A DNA stretch of 64,000 nucleotides from Buttiauxella ferragutiae (GTDB lineage Bacteria; Pseudomonadota; Gammaproteobacteria; Enterobacterales; Enterobacteriaceae). Both the position numbers and the translations under genes were made by a program. The notes under the pieces were generated by a model. The model worked only from the letters and a program-made list of their open reading frames with translations. It had not been told where the DNA came from and ran no database searches. The stretch lies in the NCBI RefSeq assembly GCF_001654915.1, contig NZ_LXEQ01000019.1; one strand, written 5' to 3'. Below, piece by piece: positions 26,034 through 34,556 of this stretch (its first letter is position 1; every line of letters starts with the position of its first letter).

Positions 26034-26284
26034 GCATTCCGGGTCAAATCGTCGAACGCTTGCCGGATGGCAGCGCCAAAGTCGACGTCTGCGGCATCAA
26101 GCGTGATGTCAACCTGATGCTGGTGGGCGACGCCCAAATCGGCCAGTGGGTGCTGGTGCATGTCGGTTTTGCGATGGCGATTATTGATGAAGCCGAAGCT
26201 CGTGACACGCTCGATGCGCTGCAAAACATGTTTGAAGTGGAACCCGATGTCGGCGGCCTGTTGTTTGGGGAAGAACGCGGATGA
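26024..26284 (+). CDS. hypC: HypC, hydrogenase maturation chaperone
   Basis: This 86-residue chaperone (E. coli 90) starts MCIGIPGQI. Cys2 is the residue that binds the iron centre and the HycE precursor. It carries the Fe(CN)2CO unit with HypD. The start at 26024 overlaps hypB by ten bases and was chosen because family members begin with Met-Cys. It overlaps hypD through ATGA. Confidence 0.95.
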   Translation: MCIGIPGQIVERLPDGSAKVDVCGIKRDVNLMLVGDAQIGQWVLVHVGFAMAIIDEAEARDTLDALQNMFEVEPDVGGLLFGEERG

Positions 26285-27405
26285 TGCATTTTGTTGATGA
26301 ATACCGCGCGCCAGAAAAAGTCATGCAGTTGATAGACGTACTGCGTGAGCGTGCGCCTAAGCTGGCCTACACCGCACAACGCCCGCTGCGCATTATGGAA
26401 GTGTGCGGTGGGCATACTCACGCCATCTTTAAGTTTGGCCTCGATCAACTGCTGCCGGAAAACATTGAGTTTATCCACGGGCCGGGTTGCCCGGTTTGCG
26501 TGTTACCGATGGGCCGTATTGACGCATGTATCGAAATCGCCAGCCATCCCGAAGTGATTTTTTGTACCTTTGGCGACGCTATGCGCGTGCCGGGCAAAAA
26601 TGGCTCACTGATGCAGGCCAAAGCTCGTGGTGCAGATGTGCGCGTGGTGTATTCGCCAATGGACGCCCTGGCGATGGCGAGCCAGAACCCGGAGCGCAAA
26701 GTGGTGTTCTTCGGCCTCGGTTTTGAAACCACTATGCCGACCACGGCTATCACCCTGCAACAAGCCAAAACGCAGGGCATCAACAATTTTTACTTTTTCT
26801 GCCAGCATATAACGCTGATTCCTACACTGCGCAGCCTGCTGGAGCAGCCCGACAACGGCATTGATGCTTTCCTGGCACCAGGCCATGTCAGCATGGTCAT
26901 AGGCACAGAAGCCTATGACTTTATAGCCACTCAACATCATCGCCCGCTGGTGGTTGCCGGTTTTGAACCGCTCGACTTGCTGCAAGGCGTGGTGATGCTG
27001 GTGGAGCAGAAAATCCATCAGCACAGCAAAGTGGAAAACCAATACAAGCGTGTGGTGCCGGATGCGGGTAATAACCTTGCGCAGCAGGCGATTGCCGAAG
27101 TATTTACTGTGCGCGGTGATGCCGAATGGCGCGGGCTTGGCACTATCAGTGATTCTGGTGTGCAACTGACAGAAGGTTATCGCCAGTTTGATGCCGAAGA
27201 CCATTTCAAACCCGCACCGCAGCAGGTTTACGACGACCCGCTCGCCCGTTGTGGTGATGTGCTCACCGGGCGTTGCAAACCGCACCAGTGCCCAATGTTT
27301 GGCAAAACCTGCAACCCGCAAAATGCCTTTGGCGCGTTGATGGTGTCATCCGAAGGCGCATGTGCCGCGTGGTATCAGTATCGCGGTCAGGAGTGCGAAG
27401 CATAA
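26281..27405 (+). CDS. hypD: HypD, iron-cyanide assembly protein
   Basis: This 374-residue protein (E. coli 373) has a [4Fe-4S] cluster and builds the Fe(CN)2CO unit with HypC. It contains EVCGGHTHAI, GPGCPVCVLP and a C-terminal cysteine set (CGDVLTGRCKPHQCPMFGKTC). Two adjacent ATG codons are possible starts; the first overlaps the hypC stop. A REP-like pair lies after the stop, inside the operon. Confidence 0.96.
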   Translation: MMHFVDEYRAPEKVMQLIDVLRERAPKLAYTAQRPLRIMEVCGGHTHAIFKFGLDQLLPENIEFIHGPGCPVCVLPMGRIDACIEIASHPEVIFCTFGDAMRVPGKNGSLMQAKARGADVRVVYSPMDALAMASQNPERKVVFFGLGFETTMPTTAITLQQAKTQGINNFYFFCQHITLIPTLRSLLEQPDNGIDAFLAPGHVSMVIGTEAYDFIATQHHRPLVVAGFEPLDLLQGVVMLVEQKIHQHSKVENQYKRVVPDAGNNLAQQAIAEVFTVRGDAEWRGLGTISDSGVQLTEGYRQFDAEDHFKPAPQQVYDDPLARCGDVLTGRCKPHQCPMFGKTCNPQNAFGALMVSSEGACAAWYQYRGQECEA

Positions 27406-27415
27406 AATCTTTTCG

Positions 27416-27490
27416 TTGGATGACGCTAACGCTTATCCAACCTACAAAAACGAGTCCAATGTAGGTCGGATAAGCGTTAGCGTCATCCGA
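27416..27490. repeat. REP-like pair, hypD-hypE
   Basis: Inverted units TTGGATGACGCTAACGC..CCAACCTAC and GTAGGTCGGATAAGCG..CATCCGA fill the 110-base gap between hypD and hypE. In E. coli these genes are nearly contiguous. The pair may lower hypE-fhlA expression relative to hypABCD. Confidence 0.88.
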
Positions 27491-27515
27491 CATAGCCGTC
27501 CGACACAGGTAAAAA

Positions 27516-28529
27516 ATGATGAAAACAATCGAATTAGCCCACGGCAGTGGCGGACAGGCAATGCAAAAGTTGATCGCCGACTTGTTTATGCAGGCGTTTG
27601 ATAACCCATGGCTGGCAGAACAAGAAGACCAGGCGCGATTACCGCTCGCTGAGTTAACCGCCAGCGGCGACCGCTTAGCCTTTTCGACCGACAGCTACGT
27701 TATCGACCCATTGTTTTTCCCCGGCGGTGATATCGGCAAGTTAGCCATTTGCGGAACCGCGAATGACGTTGCCGTCAGCGGCGCGACCCCGCGCTGGTTA
27801 TCGTGCGGGTTTATCCTTGAAGAAGGTTTGCCGATTGAAACCCTGGAACTCGTGGTCACCAGTATGGCGGCAACCGCCAAAGCGGCGGGTATCGCAGTAG
27901 TAACTGGTGACACCAAAGTCGTGCAGCGCGGCGCGGCAGACAAGCTGTTTATTAACACTGCGGGCATCGGTGCCATTCCTGCCGGGCTGAGCTGGGGCGC
28001 GCAACACATTAGCGCAGGCGATGTGTTAATCGTTAGCGGAACACTGGGCGACCACGGAGCGACTATCCTTAACTTGCGGGAATCGTTGGGTTTAGAAGGT
28101 GCGTTGAGGAGTGACTGCGCGGTGTTGACTCCGTTAATCGCGCCCTTGTTGAATATTGCGGGTGTGAAAGCGCTGCGTGATGCGACGCGCGGTGGCGTAA
28201 ACGCTGTGCTGCATGAGTTTGCTGCCTCAAGCGGGTGCGGCATGGAAATCACCGAAAGCCAGTTACCTCTGAACCCTGCGGTACGTGGTGTGTGTGAATT
28301 ACTTGGCCTTGATGCGTTGAATTTTGCTAATGAAGGCAAACTGGTGATTGCGGTTGCGAGGGACGCCGCAGAAAGTGTTCTCGCGGCTTTACAAGCACAT
28401 CCATTGGGGCAAGATGCCGTTATTATTGGTGAGGTGGTCGAGCGCGAAGGCGTGCGAGTCGCCGGTCTTTATGGCGTAAAACGGACACTCGATTTGCCAC
28501 ATTCAGAGCCGCTACCACGGATTTGTTGA
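27516..28529 (+). CDS. hypE: HypE, cyanide-forming maturation protein
   Basis: HypE dehydrates the carbamoyl group received from HypF to a thiocyanate on its C-terminal cysteine. The 337 residues (E. coli 336) end PRIC, with that cysteine. The ATP-binding PurM-like features GGDIGKLAICGTANDVAV and TGDTKVVQRG are clear. Two adjacent ATG codons (27516, 27519) follow AGGT; the second has more normal spacing. Confidence 0.96.
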   Translation: MMKTIELAHGSGGQAMQKLIADLFMQAFDNPWLAEQEDQARLPLAELTASGDRLAFSTDSYVIDPLFFPGGDIGKLAICGTANDVAVSGATPRWLSCGFILEEGLPIETLELVVTSMAATAKAAGIAVVTGDTKVVQRGAADKLFINTAGIGAIPAGLSWGAQHISAGDVLIVSGTLGDHGATILNLRESLGLEGALRSDCAVLTPLIAPLLNIAGVKALRDATRGGVNAVLHEFAASSGCGMEITESQLPLNPAVRGVCELLGLDALNFANEGKLVIAVARDAAESVLAALQAHPLGQDAVIIGEVVEREGVRVAGLYGVKRTLDLPHSEPLPRIC

Positions 28530-28606
28530 CCTAAGCCAGGAACGCCGAGTGCCGTCCTGGCTACACTTGAGCGGTTTCATAATACAAATCGCCGGCGTTT
28601 GATTTC

Positions 28607-28637
28607 GTAGGGTGGATAAGCGCCAGCGTCATCCACC
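28607..28637. repeat. single REP-like unit, hypE-fhlA
   Basis: One unit of the main family (GTAGGGTGGATAAGCG..GCGTCATCCACC). It stands between hypE and fhlA, 36 bases before the fhlA start. Confidence 0.85.
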
Positions 28638-28672
28638 GCCACCGCCTCCGCACTACCAATTGGATAAGCAAA

Positions 28673-30757
28673 ATGCCATACACACCGATGAGCGATCTCG
28701 GGCAACAGGGTTTATTTGATATAACGCGCACCCTGTTGCAGCAACCTGATCTCCCGGCGCTTGCCCACTGCCTGACACAAATGGCAAAGCAGGGCGCACT
28801 GGCGGACAGAGTGAATATTCTGCTTTACCATCCGTTGCATCAGCGTGTGGCCTTTTATGGCCTGGATATACATGGCAAAGAACTGCATTACGAAGATGAA
28901 ATGGTGCTGGCTAATGGGCCCGTGCGGCGTGTACTGTCGCGCCCGGAAGCGCTGATTTGTACCGAAGAAGAATTTAACGACACCTGGCCGCAGGTGATGA
29001 ACCTTGAGCTGTATGCGCCATTTAGTCGCTATTGCCTGCTGCCTCTGGCGGCTGAAGGTAAAATCTTTGGCGGCTGCGAGTTTATTCGTAATAACGACGC
29101 CCCCTGGACCGACAAAGAACTTAATCGCCTGCATACGCTGGCGCAAGTGGTTGGGCTGGTGGCAGAACAAATCCAGTCGCGGCTCGATTCCAGCCACGAT
29201 TACCAACAACTGTGCCGCGAACGTGATGACTACCGAATCCTGGTAGCGGTGACCAACGCGGTCTTGTCGAAGCTCGATCTCGATGAACTGATCAGCGAAA
29301 TCGCCAACGAAATTCATCACTATTTCTCGATAGATTCCATCAGCATCGTTTTGCGCGGCAACCGCAAAGACCGCCTGACCGTCTACTCCACGCATTTCGT
29401 GAAAGAGCAGTCGTCTATCCACGACCAGAGCGATGTGGCACTGGCGGGTACGCTTTCCGAACGCGTATTCAAAAGCGGTGAAATGCTGCTTTTGAATCTG
29501 CATCACGGTGACCAACTCGCGCCGTATGAGCGCATGCTGTTTGAAATGTGGGGCAACCAAATCCAGACTTTGTGCCTGCTGCCGCTGACCTTTGGCAACA
29601 ACATGCTGGGTGTGCTGAAGCTGGCGCAATGCGAGGCAGGGGTCTTTACCCCGCAAAACCTCAAACTGCTGCGCCAGATTGCTGAGCGTATTGCCATTGC
29701 GGTGGACAACGCGCTGGCGTACCAGGAAATCAATCGCTTAAAAGAAAATCTCGTCGACGAAAACCTCTACCTCACCGAGCAAATCAATAATGTCGCCAGT
29801 GATTTTGGCGAGATTATTGGCCGCAGCGACGTGATGTCCAACGTGCTCAAACAAGTTGAAATGGTGGCGAAAAGCGACAGTACGGTGCTAATCCTCGGTG
29901 AAACTGGCACCGGTAAAGAGCTGATTGCCCGGGCGATTCATAACCTCAGCGAGCGTAACAGCCGCCGCATGGTGAAAATTAACTGTGCGGCGATGCCTGC
30001 TGGATTACTGGAAAGCGACCTGTTCGGCCATGAACGTGGTGCGTTTACTGGTGCTAACACGCAGCGTATCGGGCGTTTTGAACTGGCCGACAAAAGCTCG
30101 ATGTTCCTTGATGAAGTCGGTGATATGCCGCTCGAACTGCAGCCTAAGCTGTTGCGTGTGCTGCAAGAGCAGGAATTTGAGCGGCTGGGTAGCAACAAAG
30201 TTCAGCAGGTGGACGTACGCTTAATTGCCGCGACCAACCGCAACCTCAAAGAGATGGTGGTCGAGCGCGAATTCCGTAGTGACCTTTATTATCGCCTGAA
30301 CGTGTTCCCCATTACGCTGCCGCCGCTGCGTGAGCGCCCGGAAGACATTCCTCTATTGGTGAAATCTTTCACCTTTAAAATCGCTCATCGTATGAACCGT
30401 AATATCGACAGTATTCCGGCTGAAACTTTACGTACGTTAAGCCGTATGGACTGGCCGGGCAACGTTCGTGAACTGGAAAATGTCATTGAACGTGCGGTGC
30501 TGCTGACTCGCGGCAATGTGCTGCACCTTTCTTTGCCGGAAATGGATTACATCCAGCCGGAAGAAAAACCGGCGCGTCTGGTGGCGAGCGAAGAAATTCG
30601 TGAAGGGGAAGATGAGGCGCAGAGAATTTTGCGTGTGCTAAAAGAGACCAACGGTGTAGTTGCTGGCCCGCGTGGTGCGGCACAACGGCTGGGGCTAAAA
30701 CGCACCACCTTGCTTTCGCGCATGAAACGCTTGGGGATTGATAAAGAGGGAATATAA
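28673..30757 (+). CDS. fhlA: FhlA, formate-responsive sigma-54 activator
   Basis: FhlA is the transcription activator of the formate regulon and senses formate directly. The 694 residues (E. coli 692) start MPYTPMSDLGQQGLFDITRT, almost as in E. coli. Two GAF-like sensor domains lie in residues 1 to about 375. The AAA+ domain has GETGTGKE (Walker A), the sigma-54 loop GAFTGA and FLDEVGDMP. The C-terminal Fis-type helix-turn-helix is GAAQRLGLKRTTLLSRMKRLG. It has no receiver domain. It closes the hyp operon. Confidence 0.96.
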   Translation: MPYTPMSDLGQQGLFDITRTLLQQPDLPALAHCLTQMAKQGALADRVNILLYHPLHQRVAFYGLDIHGKELHYEDEMVLANGPVRRVLSRPEALICTEEEFNDTWPQVMNLELYAPFSRYCLLPLAAEGKIFGGCEFIRNNDAPWTDKELNRLHTLAQVVGLVAEQIQSRLDSSHDYQQLCRERDDYRILVAVTNAVLSKLDLDELISEIANEIHHYFSIDSISIVLRGNRKDRLTVYSTHFVKEQSSIHDQSDVALAGTLSERVFKSGEMLLLNLHHGDQLAPYERMLFEMWGNQIQTLCLLPLTFGNNMLGVLKLAQCEAGVFTPQNLKLLRQIAERIAIAVDNALAYQEINRLKENLVDENLYLTEQINNVASDFGEIIGRSDVMSNVLKQVEMVAKSDSTVLILGETGTGKELIARAIHNLSERNSRRMVKINCAAMPAGLLESDLFGHERGAFTGANTQRIGRFELADKSSMFLDEVGDMPLELQPKLLRVLQEQEFERLGSNKVQQVDVRLIAATNRNLKEMVVEREFRSDLYYRLNVFPITLPPLRERPEDIPLLVKSFTFKIAHRMNRNIDSIPAETLRTLSRMDWPGNVRELENVIERAVLLTRGNVLHLSLPEMDYIQPEEKPARLVASEEIREGEDEAQRILRVLKETNGVVAGPRGAAQRLGLKRTTLLSRMKRLGIDKEGI

Positions 30758-30798
30758 ACTAGTTATAACCCTACATTATTTACCAGGTAACCTTAACC

Positions 30799-31146
30799 AT
30801 GGCACTGATCCCAAAAAACTACACGCGGCTGGAAAGTGGCTACCGTGAGAAAGCGTTAAAAATTTACCCGTGGGTATGCGGGCGTTGCTCGCGTGAGTTT
30901 GTCTATTCAAACCTGCGCGAACTGACGGTTCACCATATCGACCATGACCACACTAATAACCCGGAAGATGGCAGTAACTGGGAGCTATTGTGCCTGTATT
31001 GTCACGACCACGAGCACTCGAAATACACCGAAGCCGACCAATACGGCACCACGGTAGTTGCCGGTGAAGACGCGCAAAAAGACGTTGGCGAAGCGACGTA
31101 CAACCCGTTCGCTGATTTGAAGTCGCTGTTGAATAAGAAGAAATAA
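30799..31146 (+). CDS. yajD: YajD, HNH endonuclease-like protein
   Basis: This 115-residue protein equals E. coli YajD in length. It has an HNH fold: CGRC, then HHIDHDHTNNPEDGSNWELL, then CLYCHDHEH. Its biological role is unknown. In E. coli yajD lies near tsx, far from this region, so its place after fhlA is a rearrangement. Translation starts at ATG 30799 with AGGTAACC upstream. Confidence 0.93.
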   Translation: MALIPKNYTRLESGYREKALKIYPWVCGRCSREFVYSNLRELTVHHIDHDHTNNPEDGSNWELLCLYCHDHEHSKYTEADQYGTTVVAGEDAQKDVGEATYNPFADLKSLLNKKK

Positions 31147-31147
31147 T

Positions 31148-31241
31148 TGGCGGATGAACCGGTTTTTTCGGATGACGCTGCTGTATGAGCTACGGTTCGA
31201 TTATGACTTTGTAGGGTGGACAAGCGTTAGCGTCATCCACC
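31148..31241. repeat. REP-like pair after yajD
   Basis: A decayed unit (TCGGATGACGCTGCTGTATGAG, 31168-31189) is followed by an intact inverted unit (GTAGGGTGGACAAGCG.. GTCATCCACC, 31211-31241). It lies between the convergent yajD and chemoreceptor genes. Confidence 0.75.
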
Positions 31242-31268
31242 ATATACGCCAGTTGTGTCATTAGTCAG

Positions 31269-31294
31269 AAAGGGCGGTTTCCCGCCCTTTATTT
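31269..31294 (+). terminator. terminator after yajD
   Basis: Perfect 9-bp stem AAAGGGCGG / CCGCCCTTT with a 4-base loop, then ATTTCTC. It ends yajD and, with the A-rich flank, may also serve the convergent chemoreceptor gene. Confidence 0.75.
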
Positions 31295-31323
31295 CTCTGG
31301 TGTTGGCACAATAAAAACAAACT

Positions 31324-33258
31324 TTAAAATTCTATCCAGCTATCTCTATTGTTGAGCGCAGCTGTTCTGGTTGGCATTGCAGTGACTAAGTTGTGAGTAG
31401 ATGGACGAGCGGTTGTTGTCTCACCCTGGTTTTTTGAAACCCTAAATATCGACACCACTTTTTCAAGTTGTACTGCTTGTTCTTCAAGTGAGCTGGCGGC
31501 AGCCGAAGATTCTTCAACCAGCGCCGCATTTTGCTGCGTGGTGGTATCCATTTCCGCCATTGCCTGCGCAATCTGCGAAATCCCCCGGCTCTGCTCATCA
31601 GTGGCTGCGGCAATTTCGCTCATGATGTCTCTCACCTGGATAACTGACGTTTCGATGTTGTCCATCGCCACCCCAGCACCTTCCACCAGGCGGAAACCTG
31701 AATCGACATAAGAAACGGATTCGTGAATTAACGATTCAATCTCTTTTGCCGACTGCGCACTTCGTTGTGCCAGGTTGCGTACTTCACCAGCGACCACGGC
31801 AAAACCTTTCCCCTGATCCCCAGCTCGCGCCGCTTCAACCGCCGCATTCAGCGCCAGAATATTAGTCTGGAAGGCGATGCTATTAATCACGGTCGTGATT
31901 TCAGAAATACGGTGCGAGCTGCTTTGCACGTTTTTCATGGTGTCGATAACCATCTTTGAAATCTGGCTTCCCTCATTGGCTTTTTGCGAGGCGGATTCCG
32001 CTAACTGGCGGGCATGCTTAGCATTTTCAGCGTTCAGGGCGACGGTAGAAGTCAGTTCTTCCATACTGGCGGCGGTTTCCACCACCGCTGCGGATTGCTG
32101 CTCAGTGCGCGAAGATAAATCCATATTTCCTGCGGCAATTTCCGAAGACGAACGAGCGACGCTATCGACGCCATCGCGTACGTTATGCAGGATATCCTTC
32201 AGATTATTATTCATCGTCGACACCGCCTGCATCAGCAAACCAAGTTCATCACCGCGCTGGCTTTCCAGTGTGCCGGTGAGGTCACCTTTGGCGATTTGCT
32301 CGGCGACTAACAGAGTTTGGTTAAGCGGGCGGGTGATCGAACGGGTGATCGCCAGCGCTATCAATACACCTGCCAATACCCCAATCAGAGCAACGAGTGA
32401 CATTTCCCACTCAGATGTCGCAACCACTTTTTCAGCTTTCAACTGCTGGAGATCGAACAGCACATTAATCGCGCGGGTAAGCTCCACCGCCCGGTCAGTG
32501 AGCTGTGCGGAAAGTGTATTTTGTTGTGTCCACGCTGCAAGATACGCAGGCAGCTCAGTGACATAGCCCTGTGCTTCAGCGATACCCGCCTGTACCCATG
32601 TTTGCTCAGATGCGGGTAGCAAAGGAAGCAATTGCTCGGCATGGGCAATGCCTGCGGTTAAGCGTGTTTGTAAAATCTCTCGCGATTTCTCAGTGGGTAG
32701 GGTTTTGTAATCATTTAACATCGAGTCGATGTCATTAAATATAAAGCCCAGTTGAGCTACTTGAGTGCGTTGTTCTGCTGGCAGCGTTTGGCTGCGGCTG
32801 AGTTTGTCTGCCATAACAGACTTTTTATACAGATCTTTTGAATCCAGACGTTCTTCATCACGCTTCGTTTGGTTCAGCGCATTAATAAATGGAGGGGTGC
32901 TGACCAGGTAACTTTTCACCGCACTTTCTGTTTTCAGCACGGCATCCATACTGTCTGGTGCCCAACTTAATTTTTTCAGTTGGGTAACCGTTTCTGCCAG
33001 TTGATTTAATGCTTTGCTGTTTTGATCAAGGTAATGAACACCATGGGTATATTGGTAATTGGTTCGGCTTAACCGTGCCGCAGTCAGGCTCTTATTTAAC
33101 TCAACAGTTAAGGCACTTTTGCTTATTTTATCCTGGACGTTTCGCAGACCCAGCATCCCAGTCATCACGATAATAATTGTGATCACAAAAACAACAGCAA
33201 ACCCTAAGCTGAGTTTTCTGCTGACTTTTAAATTTGAAAATGTATTCGTTATACTCAT
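31324..33258 (-). CDS. methyl-accepting chemotaxis protein
   Basis: This 644-residue chemoreceptor has one membrane span at about residues 16-37 and a second at about 287-308. The periplasmic sensor between them is about 250 residues, longer than the 150 of Tar/Tsr, and looks like a helical-bimodular (HBM) or double four-helix type. A HAMP domain follows, then the signalling hairpin with EAARAGDQGKGFAVVAGEVR. The C-terminus DSWIEF fits the xWxxF pentapeptide that binds CheR. The ligand is unknown. GGATAAAAT precedes the ATG. Confidence 0.92.
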   Translation of the reverse strand: MSITNTFSNLKVSRKLSLGFAVVFVITIIIVMTGMLGLRNVQDKISKSALTVELNKSLTAARLSRTNYQYTHGVHYLDQNSKALNQLAETVTQLKKLSWAPDSMDAVLKTESAVKSYLVSTPPFINALNQTKRDEERLDSKDLYKKSVMADKLSRSQTLPAEQRTQVAQLGFIFNDIDSMLNDYKTLPTEKSREILQTRLTAGIAHAEQLLPLLPASEQTWVQAGIAEAQGYVTELPAYLAAWTQQNTLSAQLTDRAVELTRAINVLFDLQQLKAEKVVATSEWEMSLVALIGVLAGVLIALAITRSITRPLNQTLLVAEQIAKGDLTGTLESQRGDELGLLMQAVSTMNNNLKDILHNVRDGVDSVARSSSEIAAGNMDLSSRTEQQSAAVVETAASMEELTSTVALNAENAKHARQLAESASQKANEGSQISKMVIDTMKNVQSSSHRISEITTVINSIAFQTNILALNAAVEAARAGDQGKGFAVVAGEVRNLAQRSAQSAKEIESLIHESVSYVDSGFRLVEGAGVAMDNIETSVIQVRDIMSEIAAATDEQSRGISQIAQAMAEMDTTTQQNAALVEESSAAASSLEEQAVQLEKVVSIFRVSKNQGETTTARPSTHNLVTAMPTRTAALNNRDSWIEF

Positions 33259-33344
33259 ATTTTATCCAGTAATGGCCCCAGAGCCTTTGGTGAGCGTTGT
33301 TATATAAAGATTGCTATCATTCTAAAAATACAAGTGGTAATACC

Positions 33345-33424
33345 TTTTATAAATACCCTCACCGGCAACTGAATTTCGAACGGAGAGGTTGCAAAACCAG
33401 TTACCAGTGAAGGTATTTATAAAA
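33345..33424. repeat. 80-bp long inverted repeat
   Basis: The outer arms TTTTATAAATACC / GGTATTTATAAAA are perfect (13 bp). They continue as CACCGGCAACTG / CAGTTACCAGTG (10 of 12) around a 26-base centre. No open frame. It lies between two leftward genes. Transcribed leftward it is a large hairpin followed by few T, so a terminator role is uncertain. Confidence 0.75.
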
Positions 33425-33430
33425 AAAGGG

Positions 33431-33496
33431 CCCTGAGTATTTCCATAGTCAGGGCAAAAGCATCCTACGTTGGTCGCACTTACTCAAGGTGCGACC
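33431..33496. other. two hairpins after the winged-helix gene
   Basis: CCCTGA / TCAGGG (33431-33454) and GGTCGCAC / GTGCGACC (33472-33496) stand one after the other, just downstream of the leftward regulator gene. They may form part of its transcript end. There is no strong T-run. Confidence 0.45.
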
Positions 33497-33504
33497 TTAT
33501 GGTA

Positions 33505-33939
33505 TTAATCCTTTTCTTTCCCAGAAGTAAGGGTGAGATCACTTAATTTGTAATAAATGGGTATGACATCAATGTGATTTATTATATAGCCACTCCCTTT
33601 CATATTTTGAATGAAATCACCGGGTAACCCCAGCAGATGTAGCTTTTTATTAAGATTGTTTAATACCTGCCATAAACGTTGCGTTGATGGAATAAGGTTA
33701 TTTTCTTCCCAGACATTCTTGAGTAATTCATCTTTGGTCACTTTCTTATGGCGCGCATGAAGTAACAGATAAATAAATAGCTGTAGCATGGTTTCATTAA
33801 AGAAAATCGAGCCAAAAATAAAATTACGTTCTGTACTGCTAGAAGGAAGGCGATACAACCTTCCATTATCAATATCGAAATGGATTTCTTTGCCGATCAT
33901 AAATCCATGCAATTGATAGTCCATATTTTTCATGCTCAT
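33505..33939 (-). CDS. small winged-helix regulator (OmpR/CadC type), no membrane span
   Basis: This protein of about 144 residues has a winged-helix DNA-binding domain of the OmpR/CadC type: ETMLQLFIYLLLHARHKKVT, then KDELLKNVWE, then TQRLWQVLNNLNKKL and MKGSGYII as the wing. There is no receiver domain and no membrane segment, so the input signal is unknown. Several Met codons are possible starts (33939, 33933, 33924); a GTG at 33963 would add eight residues. The gene is A+T-rich. Confidence 0.7.
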   Translation of the reverse strand: MSMKNMDYQLHGFMIGKEIHFDIDNGRLYRLPSSSTERNFIFGSIFFNETMLQLFIYLLLHARHKKVTKDELLKNVWEENNLIPSTQRLWQVLNNLNKKLHLLGLPGDFIQNMKGSGYIINHIDVIPIYYKLSDLTLTSGKEKD

Positions 33940-33963
33940 ATAAAATAAATCCGACTGTGGCAC

Positions 33964-34556
33964 CCTTGCTCGTGTTCATTTCCTATAAGCCCTACTGTTT
34001 ATAAGGATGGATTATATGACTCCGGTGAATACTTACAACTCATGGGTAAGCAGAGTAGTCCATCGTCACATTCTGGCTTTTTATGGAATTTAGCTTCGTT
34101 GTAATTTGAATTACAGGAATAAAATATCGCAAATGAAATGAATGTCGTTTTTTAAATCTAAAATATCATCATTATCTTATGGCTCAAGTTATAATATCGA
34201 ATTCATTGGTATATATAGAATATTGTTCTGCTGAAAAAGTTAATGGACTGTTTTAGAAATCTATTTCAGCGCATCACTCGCTATGTGGCGTGGTGCAATT
34301 ATTCCTTAACCCTGAAGGGGTAATCTCTGAACCGCTCGTTTTTGAGATGGCATCAGCATAGCGATTTCCTCCGCAAGGAGGAGTGATTTTATATGATTTA
34401 TACTTAGTCAGAAGTCTGCTCGCACAGAGAGTGGCTACGGATGCTTTTCCTGTAATGGATTGATTTTAAGAGGAAAAAATCTGAATAAGATTTTTTCCCA
34501 GGGAAACTCATGCAAAAGGCTTTATTGACCGAATAGGTTGTGGCGAGGATGACAAC
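33964..34556. other. A+T-rich gap between two winged-helix regulator genes
   Basis: This is 593 bases between divergent regulator genes. It holds a possible 25-codon frame at 34016-34093 and a small CCTCC-GCAA-GGAGG hairpin at 34368-34381. No RNA gene or known promoter was recognised. It would contain the promoters of both regulators and could be their binding target. Confidence 0.5.
34016..34093 (+). CDS. possible 25-residue small protein
   Basis: ATG at 34016 is preceded by AAGGA with 8-base spacing and gives 25 codons ending in TAG (starts MTPVNTYNSW, ends LAFYGI). No known family. Chance is a serious alternative at this length; the good ribosome site is the only support. Confidence 0.22.
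   Translation: MTPVNTYNSWVSRVVHRHILAFYGI

Noticed and set aside
31877..32566. 229-codon open frame opposite the chemoreceptor gene
   Set aside because: Ser/Ala/Thr-rich antisense frame without a ribosome site or motif; explained by the helical receptor on the other strand.
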